Of a DNA stretch of 37,300 nucleotides, positions 27,201 through 32,482 are shown piece by piece (the first letter of the stretch is position 1; the number at the start of each line of letters is the position of its first letter). The notes beneath the pieces were generated by a model. That model saw nothing but the letters and a program-made list of their open reading frames with translations. It was not told the origin of the DNA and searched no databases. The stretch is from positions 1 through 37,300 of IMG/VR virus record IMGVR_UViG_3300023196_001274, one strand, 5' to 3'. A program made the position numbers and the translations under genes. This stretch comes from a virus.

Positions 27201-27750
27201 TTTTGGCGACGACGAAGAGGAGGAAGAAACAGAGCAAAAGAAATATATTAACATAGCTAATGGTATGTCCGATAGTATTCTGCGCGGTATGGGTATTAGT
27301 GGTGCTATTGTTTCAGTGCTTAAAAACACAGCTAAGAAGCTGATTGAAAGATCTGAAAATAAACAACCAGACTATGCTGAAAACGCATTGATGGAATTGT
27401 TGAAAATATCACCACCGGTTTCATCTAAAGCTTCTAAGATTAAAAATGCGTTAAGATCCTACGAGTGGGATAAAGATGAAATGTATGAAAAAGGCTTAGC
27501 GTTAGATAATCCGGCATATTTAGCCGCTGGTAATGTTTTATCAGCAGCGACTAACGTACCTCTTGACAGAGTAATTAAAAAAGTCACAAACGTCAAAGAC
27601 GCCATGGATGAAGATGTTCAATTGTGGCAACGAATAGCCATGATAGCTGGTTGGCAAGCCTGGGAATTAGGTATAAAAGAAGAAAAGAAAGCCAAATCTA
27701 AAGGATCAAGTTTTAAATCAACAAGTTTTAAATCAACAAAATTTAAGTAA
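21217..27750 (+). CDS. Giant ejected virion protein with protease and nuclease motifs
   Basis: A 2177-residue polyvalent-type protein, probably injected with the DNA. Residues 1-35 hold a short motif (YNIPEEKLQGFLVKYPDA) that I recall at the start of such proteins. A coiled coil spans about 465-600. At 656-660 is HEFLH, a zinc-metallopeptidase HExxH motif; E715 in ASEYLTIF is a possible third ligand. At 1275-1296 lies a PD-(D/E)xK pattern: P1275-D1276, then E1294-V-K1296, followed by RFGS. From about 1530 is a large helical domain with hydrophobic helices (GAIMFFNTRSAVLQTLSAVN and IYYGVAQNLIFNAMQQALFA), a candidate membrane-interacting region. The tail SSFKSTSFKSTKFK comes from a DNA repeat. 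Enzyme activity is inferred from motifs only. T7 gp16 is an analogue, not a homologue. Confidence 0.8.
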   Translation: MPRYKTSSGDIYNIPEEKLQGFLVKYPDAILLEEEGKLNGPAEETAVAGPITEAQQTAVDTESPLEDGSLDLLPTEVFTIDGKNVSKKEFDKYTAIQEAVKTTEQLESEDPSVFDKIGYELFKTKQYVFNALGDIPERAKKVYLETQAVSNDWIKKVAGEDAADFLFGENIPEGSIAYIDPESNKQVLYSENPDKWKELNALNQRTDTYVKSVYAGSDQELGAAADKKYIEVMKQADKLGKEMQYTGAGMTAGFKGLVGAEGYEEYGAADLLAGGFNAVFNVLETAVPAVLTRGASIYPQVAAPMFADYNRTKAETLYPNSENALELLVENNEVEFTTPAILSTIAVQSERLGLKGLSNYIMRAPLASKGILNMARLATVSSGEGMVEVSQGITDTINNTIAQGKTSAEVSEQIVKYIGSDQALDDFLGGFVGQAGVGIGGRAINRALRGGSQGQAKVNTLLTDLEKLKNEKKQAKNKISKDVIQEDIAQKESELKKYIEENKEVSKKLTEQEKQELLNLLDEKDALYSQAFDLRTQKSENSISNKDYGYAIRSINNQAKQKDNRIDEIRQDAAKREIEVIAEKVSKVSKLLGGKALQIFETTEEYIEAVAKDQDVDVQEARSMIGEAEGVFAGAGNIFIDKQQAAKVGNIGVAAHEFLHPVLNALVGDVNQQVEIVNGFEKILSKDQIAKVNEKLEAYKDEKTGKLDPSVRASEYLTIFSNAIINGDIQYNEGIFTRIGDYIRGILGKYGFKNANFETGKGVYNFLKEYNKTIQKEEGISQRALDLIKKRETETGVKVSEVGVLEGLQASQTKLTEEDSTLVGEQVTKIKELQQEGEALAKKYGKDFIKSSTQTRLEQKLTETVEPALNALAENTTKRLYDKIAPDAKRNVSRAEYLESLKADWTSMIINEYDPTKQSVEKFLSTRGNLRANSLAKKLGIEDAEQGGIKKDVTEQKDLMADETTVEIEKAPSKLIDPTDLITNPDRKNKYIEAVKSKIKDLTPKQLSFKALKDLAPEVTAELFGVPLKKIIDATANLSKGDALNAQIFINKNAEKLLKLLPEGAVLGAASDKLIGTSTGVPRKLLEAFYEKQDRITIDAGLFPFVKKKNISKEDFLNTFGIVDGKKDIDFNPRSGEAQAIKGLMSMFGNIMTNTVVRQEMSKQPGTEAAVQDIAAGKSQLQFSTTAQRNEAYRGAKAISEHGVDSKQFKDLNVSKEVKQLLKKLANKKVITGNTFNGIVYEEITSSDIKKYAKELGLDLKVLSNKSAGYDSTKPDIQIKAKREIGDDVIVNLEVKKDKYARFGSVTFRFNFENFDKPKIEIVQNRKIVKPGEIQNEEVFTSILNEAIPYIKEILTTINEIEGTNYNSFPLGSKIKSTTFQKLKQTSAFASLKSIQKGLNSSVIAQHYNKKGNYYIQIGKSGLYYLGEDVYNTGVPRLDVVFSGSINLKRSGIKDGMTTISLRSEPKIKKAGQLKKSNIDLNTKEGVKEFDEKVKTSTFQFSKTAKATKEKILDTQFNSILENKTGIASGKEYSDARAEVVGASKGKFNWFIPPTAEDFVGLLYQFLGKGKEGDKQMAWFKVNLLNPYARAMSAITRERVSIARNYRALKKELKIVPKNLKKKVPGEDFTVEQALRVHIWVKQGYDVPGLDNADRKSINDYIDSRPELVEFADKMILLNKDYAKPKDSWLAGTLTTDMLETLNTTRRAEFLKEWQENVDVVFSDKNLNKIEAAYGSSFRYALENILTRMKTGRNRSYGTDSLTGRVTDWLTNSIGAIMFFNTRSAVLQTLSAVNFINFGSNNILAAGKAFANQKQFWADFKTLYNSDFLVDRRDGLRLNVNESDIADMAKNGGVKGVVAELLKLGFTPTQIADSFAISSGGATFYRNTLNQYLKEGVDPKVAEELAFREFREIAEESQQSSRPDRISAQQAGPLGRIILAFANTPAQYARLMKKAASDLKNGRGDAKTNVSKLIYYGVAQNLIFNAMQQALFAMAFGDDEEEEETEQKKYINIANGMSDSILRGMGISGAIVSVLKNTAKKLIERSENKQPDYAENALMELLKISPPVSSKASKIKNALRSYEWDKDEMYEKGLALDNPAYLAAGNVLSAATNVPLDRVIKKVTNVKDAMDEDVQLWQRIAMIAGWQAWELGIKEEKKAKSKGSSFKSTSFKSTKFK
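27708..27747 (+). repeat. 15-bp tandem repeat encoding SFKST tail
   Basis: AAGTTTTAAATCAAC occurs at 27708-27722 and again at 27723-27737, with a third, imperfect copy at 27738-27747. It encodes the last residues (SFKST, SFKST, KFK) of the giant virion protein. A basic Ser/Phe/Lys tail of this kind may be a packaging or capsid-binding signal. Confidence 0.8.
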
Positions 27751-27771
27751 AATAAATAACTAACTAAAGAA

Positions 27772-27930
27772 ATGACTGACACGGATTTGAAGATATACTT
27801 TATAAACTCGGTTACATTGGCTCTTAATTTTGCCGAAATAGAACTAGGATTAAAGATTATTTTAACAATTACGGCTATTGGATATACCGCGTCAAAGTGG
27901 TGGCTCATGCTTAAAAATAAGAAAAAATAA
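27772..27930 (+). CDS. Holin-like one-span membrane protein
   Basis: A 52-residue protein, ATG at 27772 and TAA at 27928-27930. It has a polar start (MTDTDLKIYFINS), one hydrophobic segment (IELGLKIILTITAIGYTASK) of about 18-20 residues and a basic end (WWLMLKNKKK). The stop is immediately followed by the ATG of the endolysin gene, so the two are translated together. Size, single membrane segment, basic tail and neighbour fit a small holin, which forms the hole in the inner membrane that lets the endolysin reach the cell wall. Holins are not conserved in sequence, so the identification is by context. Confidence 0.65.
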   Translation: MTDTDLKIYFINSVTLALNFAEIELGLKIILTITAIGYTASKWWLMLKNKKK

Positions 27931-28398
27931 ATGGAAAAAATCAGTGATCATATCTCTTACAGAGAAGCAACGTTCTCTGAAACCGCAACAAGGCAAGACA
28001 TTGATAACACACCTAGCGAGGATCAATTATGTAGAATGAGCACTTTAGCAGAAAACGTGTTCGAGCCTCTTAGAGCTTACGTAGACGGCCCAATCAAGAT
28101 CAACAGCTTCTTTCGTTCAATGGCTTTAAACCGTGCGATTGGTGGCGCTAAATCATCTCAGCACATGCGTGGTGAGGCAATTGACATCGACGATACCTTT
28201 GGGTGCATGTCTAATAAAGATATGTTTGTATTCATCAAAGATGAATTAGACTTTGATCAGCTTATATGGGAGTTTGGTAATGACGAAAACCCCGATTGGG
28301 TTCATGTGAGTTATGTATCGCCTGAGAATAACCGTAGAAAAGTTTTAAAAGCATTGAAAATTAATGGAAAAACAACCTATAAATTAATGGACGTATGA
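27931..28398 (+). CDS. M15-family peptidase endolysin
   Basis: A 155-residue zinc peptidase of the M15 family (VanY / D-Ala-D-Ala carboxypeptidase type; also phage L-Ala-D-Glu endopeptidases). Zinc ligands follow the SxHxxGxAxD pattern: H78 and D85 in SSQHMRGEAIDID, and H125 in PDWVHVSY. E114 or D122 could serve as the catalytic acid. The core begins with INSFFRSMALNRAIGGAKSS, also typical. The single catalytic domain, with no signal peptide or binding domain, is usual for phages of Gram-negative hosts. It cuts peptide cross-links of peptidoglycan for lysis. It follows the holin-like gene directly, and its stop overlaps the next small gene (ATGA). Confidence 0.9.
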   Translation: MEKISDHISYREATFSETATRQDIDNTPSEDQLCRMSTLAENVFEPLRAYVDGPIKINSFFRSMALNRAIGGAKSSQHMRGEAIDIDDTFGCMSNKDMFVFIKDELDFDQLIWEFGNDENPDWVHVSYVSPENNRRKVLKALKINGKTTYKLMDV

Positions 28399-28508
28399 AG
28401 ACTACAAAAAATTCCCCTTGTTGGAAAGGGTACGAAATGATAGGTATGAAGAAAAAAGGTAAAAAAAATGTACCGAATTGCGTACCAGTTAAAAAGAAGA
28501 AAAAATGA
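28395..28508 (+). CDS. Tiny Lys-rich protein with CWKGYxMxGMKKKG motif
   Basis: A 37-residue peptide starting at 28395 (ATG overlapping the endolysin stop as ATGA) and ending at 28508. It contains SPCWKGYEMIGMKKKGKKN, then VPNCVPVKKKKK. Two cysteines (C9 and C29) flank a highly basic stretch. I recall the same pattern, CWKGY, then G-K-K, then VPNCVP, in many marine phage proteins, both as a tiny gene and at ends of larger virion proteins; function unknown. The conservation of Cys, Trp, Gly and Pro argues for a real gene. Charge and position suggest interaction with DNA, nucleic acid or membrane, but that is open. Confidence 0.6.
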   Translation: MKTTKNSPCWKGYEMIGMKKKGKKNVPNCVPVKKKKK

Positions 28509-28582
28509 AAAAGCTTATTGACAAAATACAAGCAACTTGGAATAGCTTAATGTACAAGCTAATGTTTAAAAACTATAAATAA
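28505..28582 (+). CDS. Tiny basic amphipathic peptide
   Basis: A 25-residue frame that starts at 28505, its ATG overlapping the previous stop (ATGA), and ends at 28582. The sequence MKKLIDKIQATWNSLMYKLM continues to FKNYK. It can be drawn as a single amphipathic helix with Ile, Leu, Trp and Met on one face and Lys on the other, like small membrane-active peptides. It is the last gene of the late arm, 48 bases before the terminator. Given its length it could be a chance frame, although the ATGA coupling chain supports translation. Confidence 0.4.
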   Translation: MKKLIDKIQATWNSLMYKLMFKNYK

Positions 28583-28629
28583 GGAACAAAGAAAAATGGG
28601 CGTACCATACCCAAAGTTCCTGTAACCAG

Positions 28630-28659
28630 AAAGGGCCCTCATTACGAGAGCCCTTTTTT
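28630..28659 (+). terminator. Strong intrinsic terminator of the late arm
   Basis: AAAGGGCCCTC (28630-28640), loop ATTAC (28641-28645), GAGAGCCCTTT (28646-28656), 11 base pairs with one mismatch, followed by T's to 28659 (six T's in all). This stops plus-strand transcription before it runs against nrdA. On the minus strand only a short T run follows, so it is mainly one-directional. Confidence 0.88.
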
Positions 28660-28660
28660 G

Positions 28661-28710
28661 ATATGTATACATTATTCAATTATTTATACATATTGGTTTT
28701 TATATGTATA
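28661..28710. repeat. Three ATATGTATA elements in alternating orientation
   Basis: ATATGTATA occurs at 28661-28669, its reverse complement TATACATAT at 28685-28693, and ATATGTATA again at 28702-28710. The second and third form a perfect 9-bp hairpin with loop TGGTTTTT. Such an array could bind a dimeric protein or act as an end-processing signal, or be chance in AT-rich DNA. Confidence 0.5.
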
Positions 28711-28771
28711 AAAAAGTCATAACTTTTGGCCTTTAGTCACCACGTAACAAGCAGTCAGGACATGTATAGCA

Positions 28772-30490
28772 TTATCCATCGCAAGATAAACAATCAGGAT
28801 CCATAGCTGCCGCGGCAATATCTCCTCTCAGCACAGACTCAGTGCGGACATAGTACAAGGTCTTGATGCCTTTTTTCCACGCTTCCATGTGAACTTGATT
28901 AATCCACTTAGGAGTTGCTTCACTAGGGAAAGCTAAATTCAAGCTAACCGACTGATCCACATACTGTTGCCTTATACCCGCCTGATTAACCAATTCAAGT
29001 TGATTGATTTCTTTAAAAGTTTTGAAAACTTCTTTAGCAGTAACTTCGTGCGCCATTTGTATATTATCCAGCTCACTGATATCCTGAACCGAACCACCGT
29101 CAGCCAGTATTTTATCCCAGATTTCATTTGTATTTAATTTGTGTTTTTTTAAGAGTTTAACTAATGTTGGGTTTTTTCTGATGAACGTGCCCTTCGCGCT
29201 TTGTTCAGTAAATACGTTAGCCGCCCAAGGTTCAATGCCAGGCGATATGTTACCAGACAACTTAGAGTTACTAACAGTGGGCGCGATTGCGCGTAAATGA
29301 GTATTACGTAAGCCAGTACCGACACACCAAAGAGGTTCGCCATAAGTTTCTGCCAAAGCCATTGAGGCTCGTTCGCTTTCAATCTTGAACTGCGAAAAAA
29401 TCTTCCGAGTTTCAAACTGAGCCAGTAAGCCTTCGAAAGGAAGGCCTTTCTCTTGGAGATATGTGTGCCATCCGAGTACTCCCAGTCCCAATGCTCTCCC
29501 GCGTTGCGCAGATCGAACAGCGTTCTCGAACCCACGTAAACCTTTGGCTCTTTGAATAAATTCCTCCATAACTCCATCAAGAAACCAGATAGCGTCATAT
29601 ATAAGGTTAGTGTTCTTCCATTCTTCATATTTTGCTAGATTTAATGATGATAAGCAGCAAACAAAGCTATGATTCTCATCTGTGTGTAATGTAATCTCAC
29701 TACAGATGTTAGTCATATGTACCTTTAGTCCGTTGACTTTATATGCTTGCGGATTTGCTTTATTAGTATTTCCTTTAAATAGTATGTACGGTTCTCCAGT
29801 TGCTTTTCGCTTTCTAAGTAGTTTACTCCATCGATCCCTAGCTCCCGCATCTCCTTGTTCAAGCTTTCGCATAAACTTATCGCCAACAACTGCGCATTGA
29901 TGTAGATTAAGGCTTTGTCTGTTGACGTCCCCTTTAGGTTCTCGTATGTCAAGCCAGTCGAGAAAGTCATCGTGCTCAATGTTAATATTGACTGAAGCAG
30001 CTCCGCGTCGAACTGAGCCTTGATTCGTAGCAAGTATAGTGGAATCATAGATTTTACAAAATGGTACAACACCATCAGATGTGCCGTTGTCTGTTATTTT
30101 AGCGCCAGCGGGTCTGATCATGTTAACACCGATACCAACTCCACCGCCGTGCTTAGCGAGTAGCATCATCTCTAAATTCTTTCCACCGATCTCTTGGATA
30201 CTATCTCCAACATCGATACCAAAGCAACTGATTGGTAGACCACGATCAGTACCTGTATTCGATAACACCGGAGAGGCTAGGCATAGCCAACCTTTCCAGA
30301 TATAATCAAAGAAAACATCTGCTAACTCAGGCTTATAAAGCCTACGAGCGACGCTGCTAGCAACGCGCATATAAGCAGCGCGAGGAGTTTCCCCATAAAG
30401 AAGATAACCTCCAGCGATTGTTTTCTTGTAAACGTCCGTGTTACCCCATTCAGGGTAATCTTCACCCTTGATCCAATCATTATCCCACAT
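28772..30490 (-). CDS. nrdA: Ribonucleotide reductase class I, large subunit
   Basis: A 572-residue NrdA that reduces ribonucleoside diphosphates to dNDPs. The key residues are all visible: C89 (PISCFG, matching E. coli C225), N261/C263/E265 in NICSEITL (N437, C439, E441), C278 or C279 (C462), the radical-transfer pair Y546-Y547 in LYYVRTESV, and the C-terminal redox pair C567 and C570 in DCLSCDG. It is shorter than E. coli NrdA (about 760) because the N-terminal ATP cone that senses dATP is missing, so it probably escapes feedback inhibition. It is the last gene of the leftward operon, 1 base after the tiny membrane peptide gene. After the stop, the same frame continues with a Cys-rich stretch (see findings). 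Confidence 0.93.
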   Translation of the reverse strand: MWDNDWIKGEDYPEWGNTDVYKKTIAGGYLLYGETPRAAYMRVASSVARRLYKPELADVFFDYIWKGWLCLASPVLSNTGTDRGLPISCFGIDVGDSIQEIGGKNLEMMLLAKHGGGVGIGVNMIRPAGAKITDNGTSDGVVPFCKIYDSTILATNQGSVRRGAASVNINIEHDDFLDWLDIREPKGDVNRQSLNLHQCAVVGDKFMRKLEQGDAGARDRWSKLLRKRKATGEPYILFKGNTNKANPQAYKVNGLKVHMTNICSEITLHTDENHSFVCCLSSLNLAKYEEWKNTNLIYDAIWFLDGVMEEFIQRAKGLRGFENAVRSAQRGRALGLGVLGWHTYLQEKGLPFEGLLAQFETRKIFSQFKIESERASMALAETYGEPLWCVGTGLRNTHLRAIAPTVSNSKLSGNISPGIEPWAANVFTEQSAKGTFIRKNPTLVKLLKKHKLNTNEIWDKILADGGSVQDISELDNIQMAHEVTAKEVFKTFKEINQLELVNQAGIRQQYVDQSVSLNLAFPSEATPKWINQVHMEAWKKGIKTLYYVRTESVLRGDIAAAAMDPDCLSCDG

Positions 30491-30491
30491 A

Positions 30492-30578
30492 TTATTTATC
30501 TACTTTATACTTCATTGCAAACATCACCATTACGAATGACACTACAAAACCTGTTAATAAAAAACTATTCACTGTCAT
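30492..30578 (-). CDS. Tiny membrane peptide
   Basis: A 28-residue frame from the ATG at 30578 to the TAA at 30492-30494. MTVNSFLLTGFVVSFVMVMF is followed by AMKYKVDK. One continuous hydrophobic span with a basic end gives a typical small inner-membrane peptide with N-terminus out. It overlaps the end of the upstream coiled-coil gene by 14 bases and lies 1 base before nrdA. Its location in the nucleotide operon is unexplained. The hydrophobic pattern makes it likely real, but length limits certainty. Confidence 0.5.
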   Translation of the reverse strand: MTVNSFLLTGFVVSFVMVMFAMKYKVDK

Positions 30579-30783
30579 TTTCTTTTTCTTTAGCCTCTTT
30601 AGCTTTTTCGCTTAGTTGAAAAATAGCACCGTCATAACCAGGCATAAGCTTGATAGTCTCAAGCGTGCCAACGGATAAATCCCTTAGGTAAGCGTTTTCA
30701 TCTAGTATTCTCTGCACCACGTTAATGAGTGCTTGAATCTTTTTTTCTTGTAAGTCAGCCTTACTTTGTTTTTGTCCTTTCAT
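30565..30783 (-). CDS. Small coiled-coil protein
   Basis: A 72-residue protein, basic at the start (MKGQKQSKADLQEKKIQ), with a hydrophobic-heptad helix (ALINVVQRILDENAYLRDLS) and a charged end (KAKEAKEKENDSE). A central motif reads VGTLETIKLMPGYDGAIFQL. There is no catalytic motif. It overlaps the upstream dioxygenase gene by 4 bases (ATGA). It might be a small DNA-binding or regulatory partner, but no family is recognised. Confidence 0.7.
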   Translation of the reverse strand: MKGQKQSKADLQEKKIQALINVVQRILDENAYLRDLSVGTLETIKLMPGYDGAIFQLSEKAKEAKEKENDSE

Positions 30784-31346
30784 TTTTTTATTTTATAAAA
30801 CATTACAAACACTACTCTTGGTTCCTTAAATTCATTTGGATACTTGCTATGAAAGTAATTACATGGGTATGATATCAACCTATTTTGCTTATGACCTATT
30901 ATAGATTTCAACTTCCACTTTGACATGTCATTAGAGTCATTTGAAATCATTTCGTTAAACAACTTGACGTTAATTTTCTCATCAAATACTTCTCCATATT
31001 TTTCATGAGACCAAAAAGCAGTTCCGTTTAATTCATTTTCGTTTTCTTTTGAAACATACAAAACCAAAGCTCTATCAGGTTGTTGATTATTTATAATAGA
31101 ATCATTATGAATCCTCCAATCTTTGTCTTGATTTTCTTTAGCTTCTCTAAAAAAACATAATATATTTTCAACTTCTTTGCCCTCTATCTCAGATACTTTA
31201 TTTAAAACTAAATCAATAAAATCTTCAGAAGCATATTTAACCCAAAATGATTTGCCTGGGGTGTCTACTTTTTCAAAAGAACTGCTGTCGTTATTTAATA
31301 TTTTTATTAAATCATCGTCTAAAAAATTATCTTTTATGTAAATCAT
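30780..31346 (-). CDS. 2OG-Fe(II) dioxygenase
   Basis: A 188-residue protein from the ATG at 31346; an upstream TTG at 31352 would overlap the nrdB end further. It shows the full set of the 2-oxoglutarate/Fe(II) dioxygenase family: the HxD iron ligands H80 and D82 in WRIHNDS, the distal H166 in NYFHSKYP, and R177 in EPRVVFVMFY for 2-oxoglutarate binding. Its layout, with a 'GTAFWSHEKYG' segment in the middle, resembles prolyl-4-hydroxylase-like phage enzymes. It hydroxylates or oxidises an unknown substrate, perhaps a protein, or a DNA base or nucleotide. It lies between nrdB and nrdA, with TGATG coupling to nrdB. Because such enzymes need O2, iron and 2OG, it points to an aerobic host. Confidence 0.85.
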   Translation of the reverse strand: MIYIKDNFLDDDLIKILNNDSSSFEKVDTPGKSFWVKYASEDFIDLVLNKVSEIEGKEVENILCFFREAKENQDKDWRIHNDSIINNQQPDRALVLYVSKENENELNGTAFWSHEKYGEVFDEKINVKLFNEMISNDSNDMSKWKLKSIIGHKQNRLISYPCNYFHSKYPNEFKEPRVVFVMFYKIKK

Positions 31347-32314
31347 CACCAAATATCTTCAAAATCCTCACCCTCGCCCGCTTTACTGTAATCCGTAGAC
31401 CTAATAGCAAAGAAATCAGTATGAGTGTGACCGCCAGTGAGATGATAAAACCAATCAAGATTACTGGCAGCAGATCCGTTAAAAACAAAATGCCCAGATA
31501 AATCGGCATAACCAAGTTCCACGAGTTTTTCATTTGCTCTCTTTTTTATAAAATGCTTTAAGTCATTAGCAGATATACCTTCGATATCCCCCATCTCAAA
31601 CATCTTATCAATGTATTTAATCTCGAGATCAACCATTGTCTCAGCCGCTTTGATTATATCAGCCTTGCATAGATGCGCTAGTTGATTGTTCTCTTCGCAC
31701 ATATGGCGAAACAACTGACAGCCCATCTTACTGTGTAATGACTCGTCACGAACGCTCCACTTCATTTGCTGCCCAATACCCTTCAAAAGATTTCTCATTT
31801 GAAAAGAATATAATACAGCAAAAGCGCTATAAAGGCTAACTCCTTCCGCAAAAGCACTAAAAACAGCAAGAGAACGAGCAATTCCAACATGGGATTCCCC
31901 GTCGTATGCCACCAGGTTTTCGAACCTATCAGCCGTTGCAGGCTCGTGTAAAAACGCTTCATAATCTTCTAGTCCTAATGTTTCATTCAAGTAGCTGTAT
32001 GCTACAGCGTGTACTGTCTCTTGGCTACCAAACATCATAGCCATTTGTTTTATCTCATGCTTCGGAAACCAAGATACCACTTTTTGGGTCCAATAATCGG
32101 ACACTGCACATTCTGTCTGAGCGAAGCCAAGTAAAATGTTTCCAACAAGATTTTTTTCTTTTGGGGTAAGTTTTTCATTCCAGTCTTTAATATCTGATTG
32201 CATTGAGATCTCTGTGTGCAGCCAAAATGCCTGCGCCTGCTTTAGCCAACCCTCTGTGTAGTATACTGGATACTCAAAAGGCTTATAAGCTATTCTTTCA
32301 TCAAATAATCCCAT
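31346..32314 (-). CDS. nrdB: Ribonucleotide reductase class I, small subunit
   Basis: A 322-residue NrdB, the di-iron radical subunit that pairs with NrdA. Ligands in order: E68 (FAQTECAVSDYW), E99 and H102 (SQETVHAVAY), E157 (FAEGVSLY), and E191 and H194 (RDESLHSKMG). The radical tyrosine is Y106, four residues after H102, as in E. coli (Y122 after H118). The first ligand is Glu, where E. coli class Ia has Asp84; this is acceptable but notable. The C-terminal end (EGEDFEDIW) is acidic with a terminal Trp, suitable for binding NrdA. Length is close to the family (about 320-375). The stop overlaps the dioxygenase start. Confidence 0.93.
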   Translation of the reverse strand: MGLFDERIAYKPFEYPVYYTEGWLKQAQAFWLHTEISMQSDIKDWNEKLTPKEKNLVGNILLGFAQTECAVSDYWTQKVVSWFPKHEIKQMAMMFGSQETVHAVAYSYLNETLGLEDYEAFLHEPATADRFENLVAYDGESHVGIARSLAVFSAFAEGVSLYSAFAVLYSFQMRNLLKGIGQQMKWSVRDESLHSKMGCQLFRHMCEENNQLAHLCKADIIKAAETMVDLEIKYIDKMFEMGDIEGISANDLKHFIKKRANEKLVELGYADLSGHFVFNGSAASNLDWFYHLTGGHTHTDFFAIRSTDYSKAGEGEDFEDIW

Positions 32315-32482
32315 TTATAGTTCTGTTATTGTTTTAATTGTCTGTAAATTAACTTTCCAAGCTTTGATATAAGCTAATAAATCAGCTTTTCTTGTGGACA
32401 TATCTACATTAGACATGTCATCTAACACGTCGTCAGCAAATACCCCTATGGTCTGAAGCATTGTTTCTCTATCTTCCTCCAT
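32315..32482 (-). CDS. Small acidic helical protein
   Basis: A 55-residue frame, ATG at 32482, TAA at 32315-32317, directly against the nrdB start. It is helical and acidic at first (MEEDRETMLQTIGVFADDVL, DDMSNVDMST) then more basic (RKADLLAYIKAWKVNLQTIK). The ATG overlaps the previous small gene's stop (TAATG), which supports translation. Possible small adaptor or inhibitor protein; not recognised. Confidence 0.6.
   Translation of the reverse strand: MEEDRETMLQTIGVFADDVLDDMSNVDMSTRKADLLAYIKAWKVNLQTIKTITEL

Larger units (their letters stand above)
28583..28771. other. Convergent intergenic region
   Basis: The longest non-coding gap lies between the two transcription arms. It holds the late terminator (28630-28659), three ATATGTATA-type elements (28661-28710), a weak AAAAGT/ACTTTT hairpin (28712-28727), and an in-frame Cys-rich extension after the nrdA stop (28735-28771, minus strand). 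There is no further gene. Confidence 0.7.

Noticed and set aside
28583-28710. Open frame after the 25-residue peptide gene, reading through the terminator (GTKKNGRTIPKVPVTRKGPHYESP...)
   Set aside because: It is in frame with the preceding stop but has no start codon, and the region is better explained by the hairpin terminator. It looks protein-like, so a read-through product cannot be fully excluded.
29161-29628. A 155-codon minus-strand frame inside nrdA
   Set aside because: It lies wholly inside nrdA in another frame, and nrdA keeps all catalytic residues. The composition is arbitrary with no coherent fold pattern.
29725-30075. A 116-codon frame inside nrdA
   Set aside because: It is a shadow of nrdA in another frame with no recognisable motif.
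31347-31352. TTG start for the dioxygenase gene
   Set aside because: It adds only two residues and increases the overlap with nrdB; the ATG at 31346 is in a classic TGATG coupling site.
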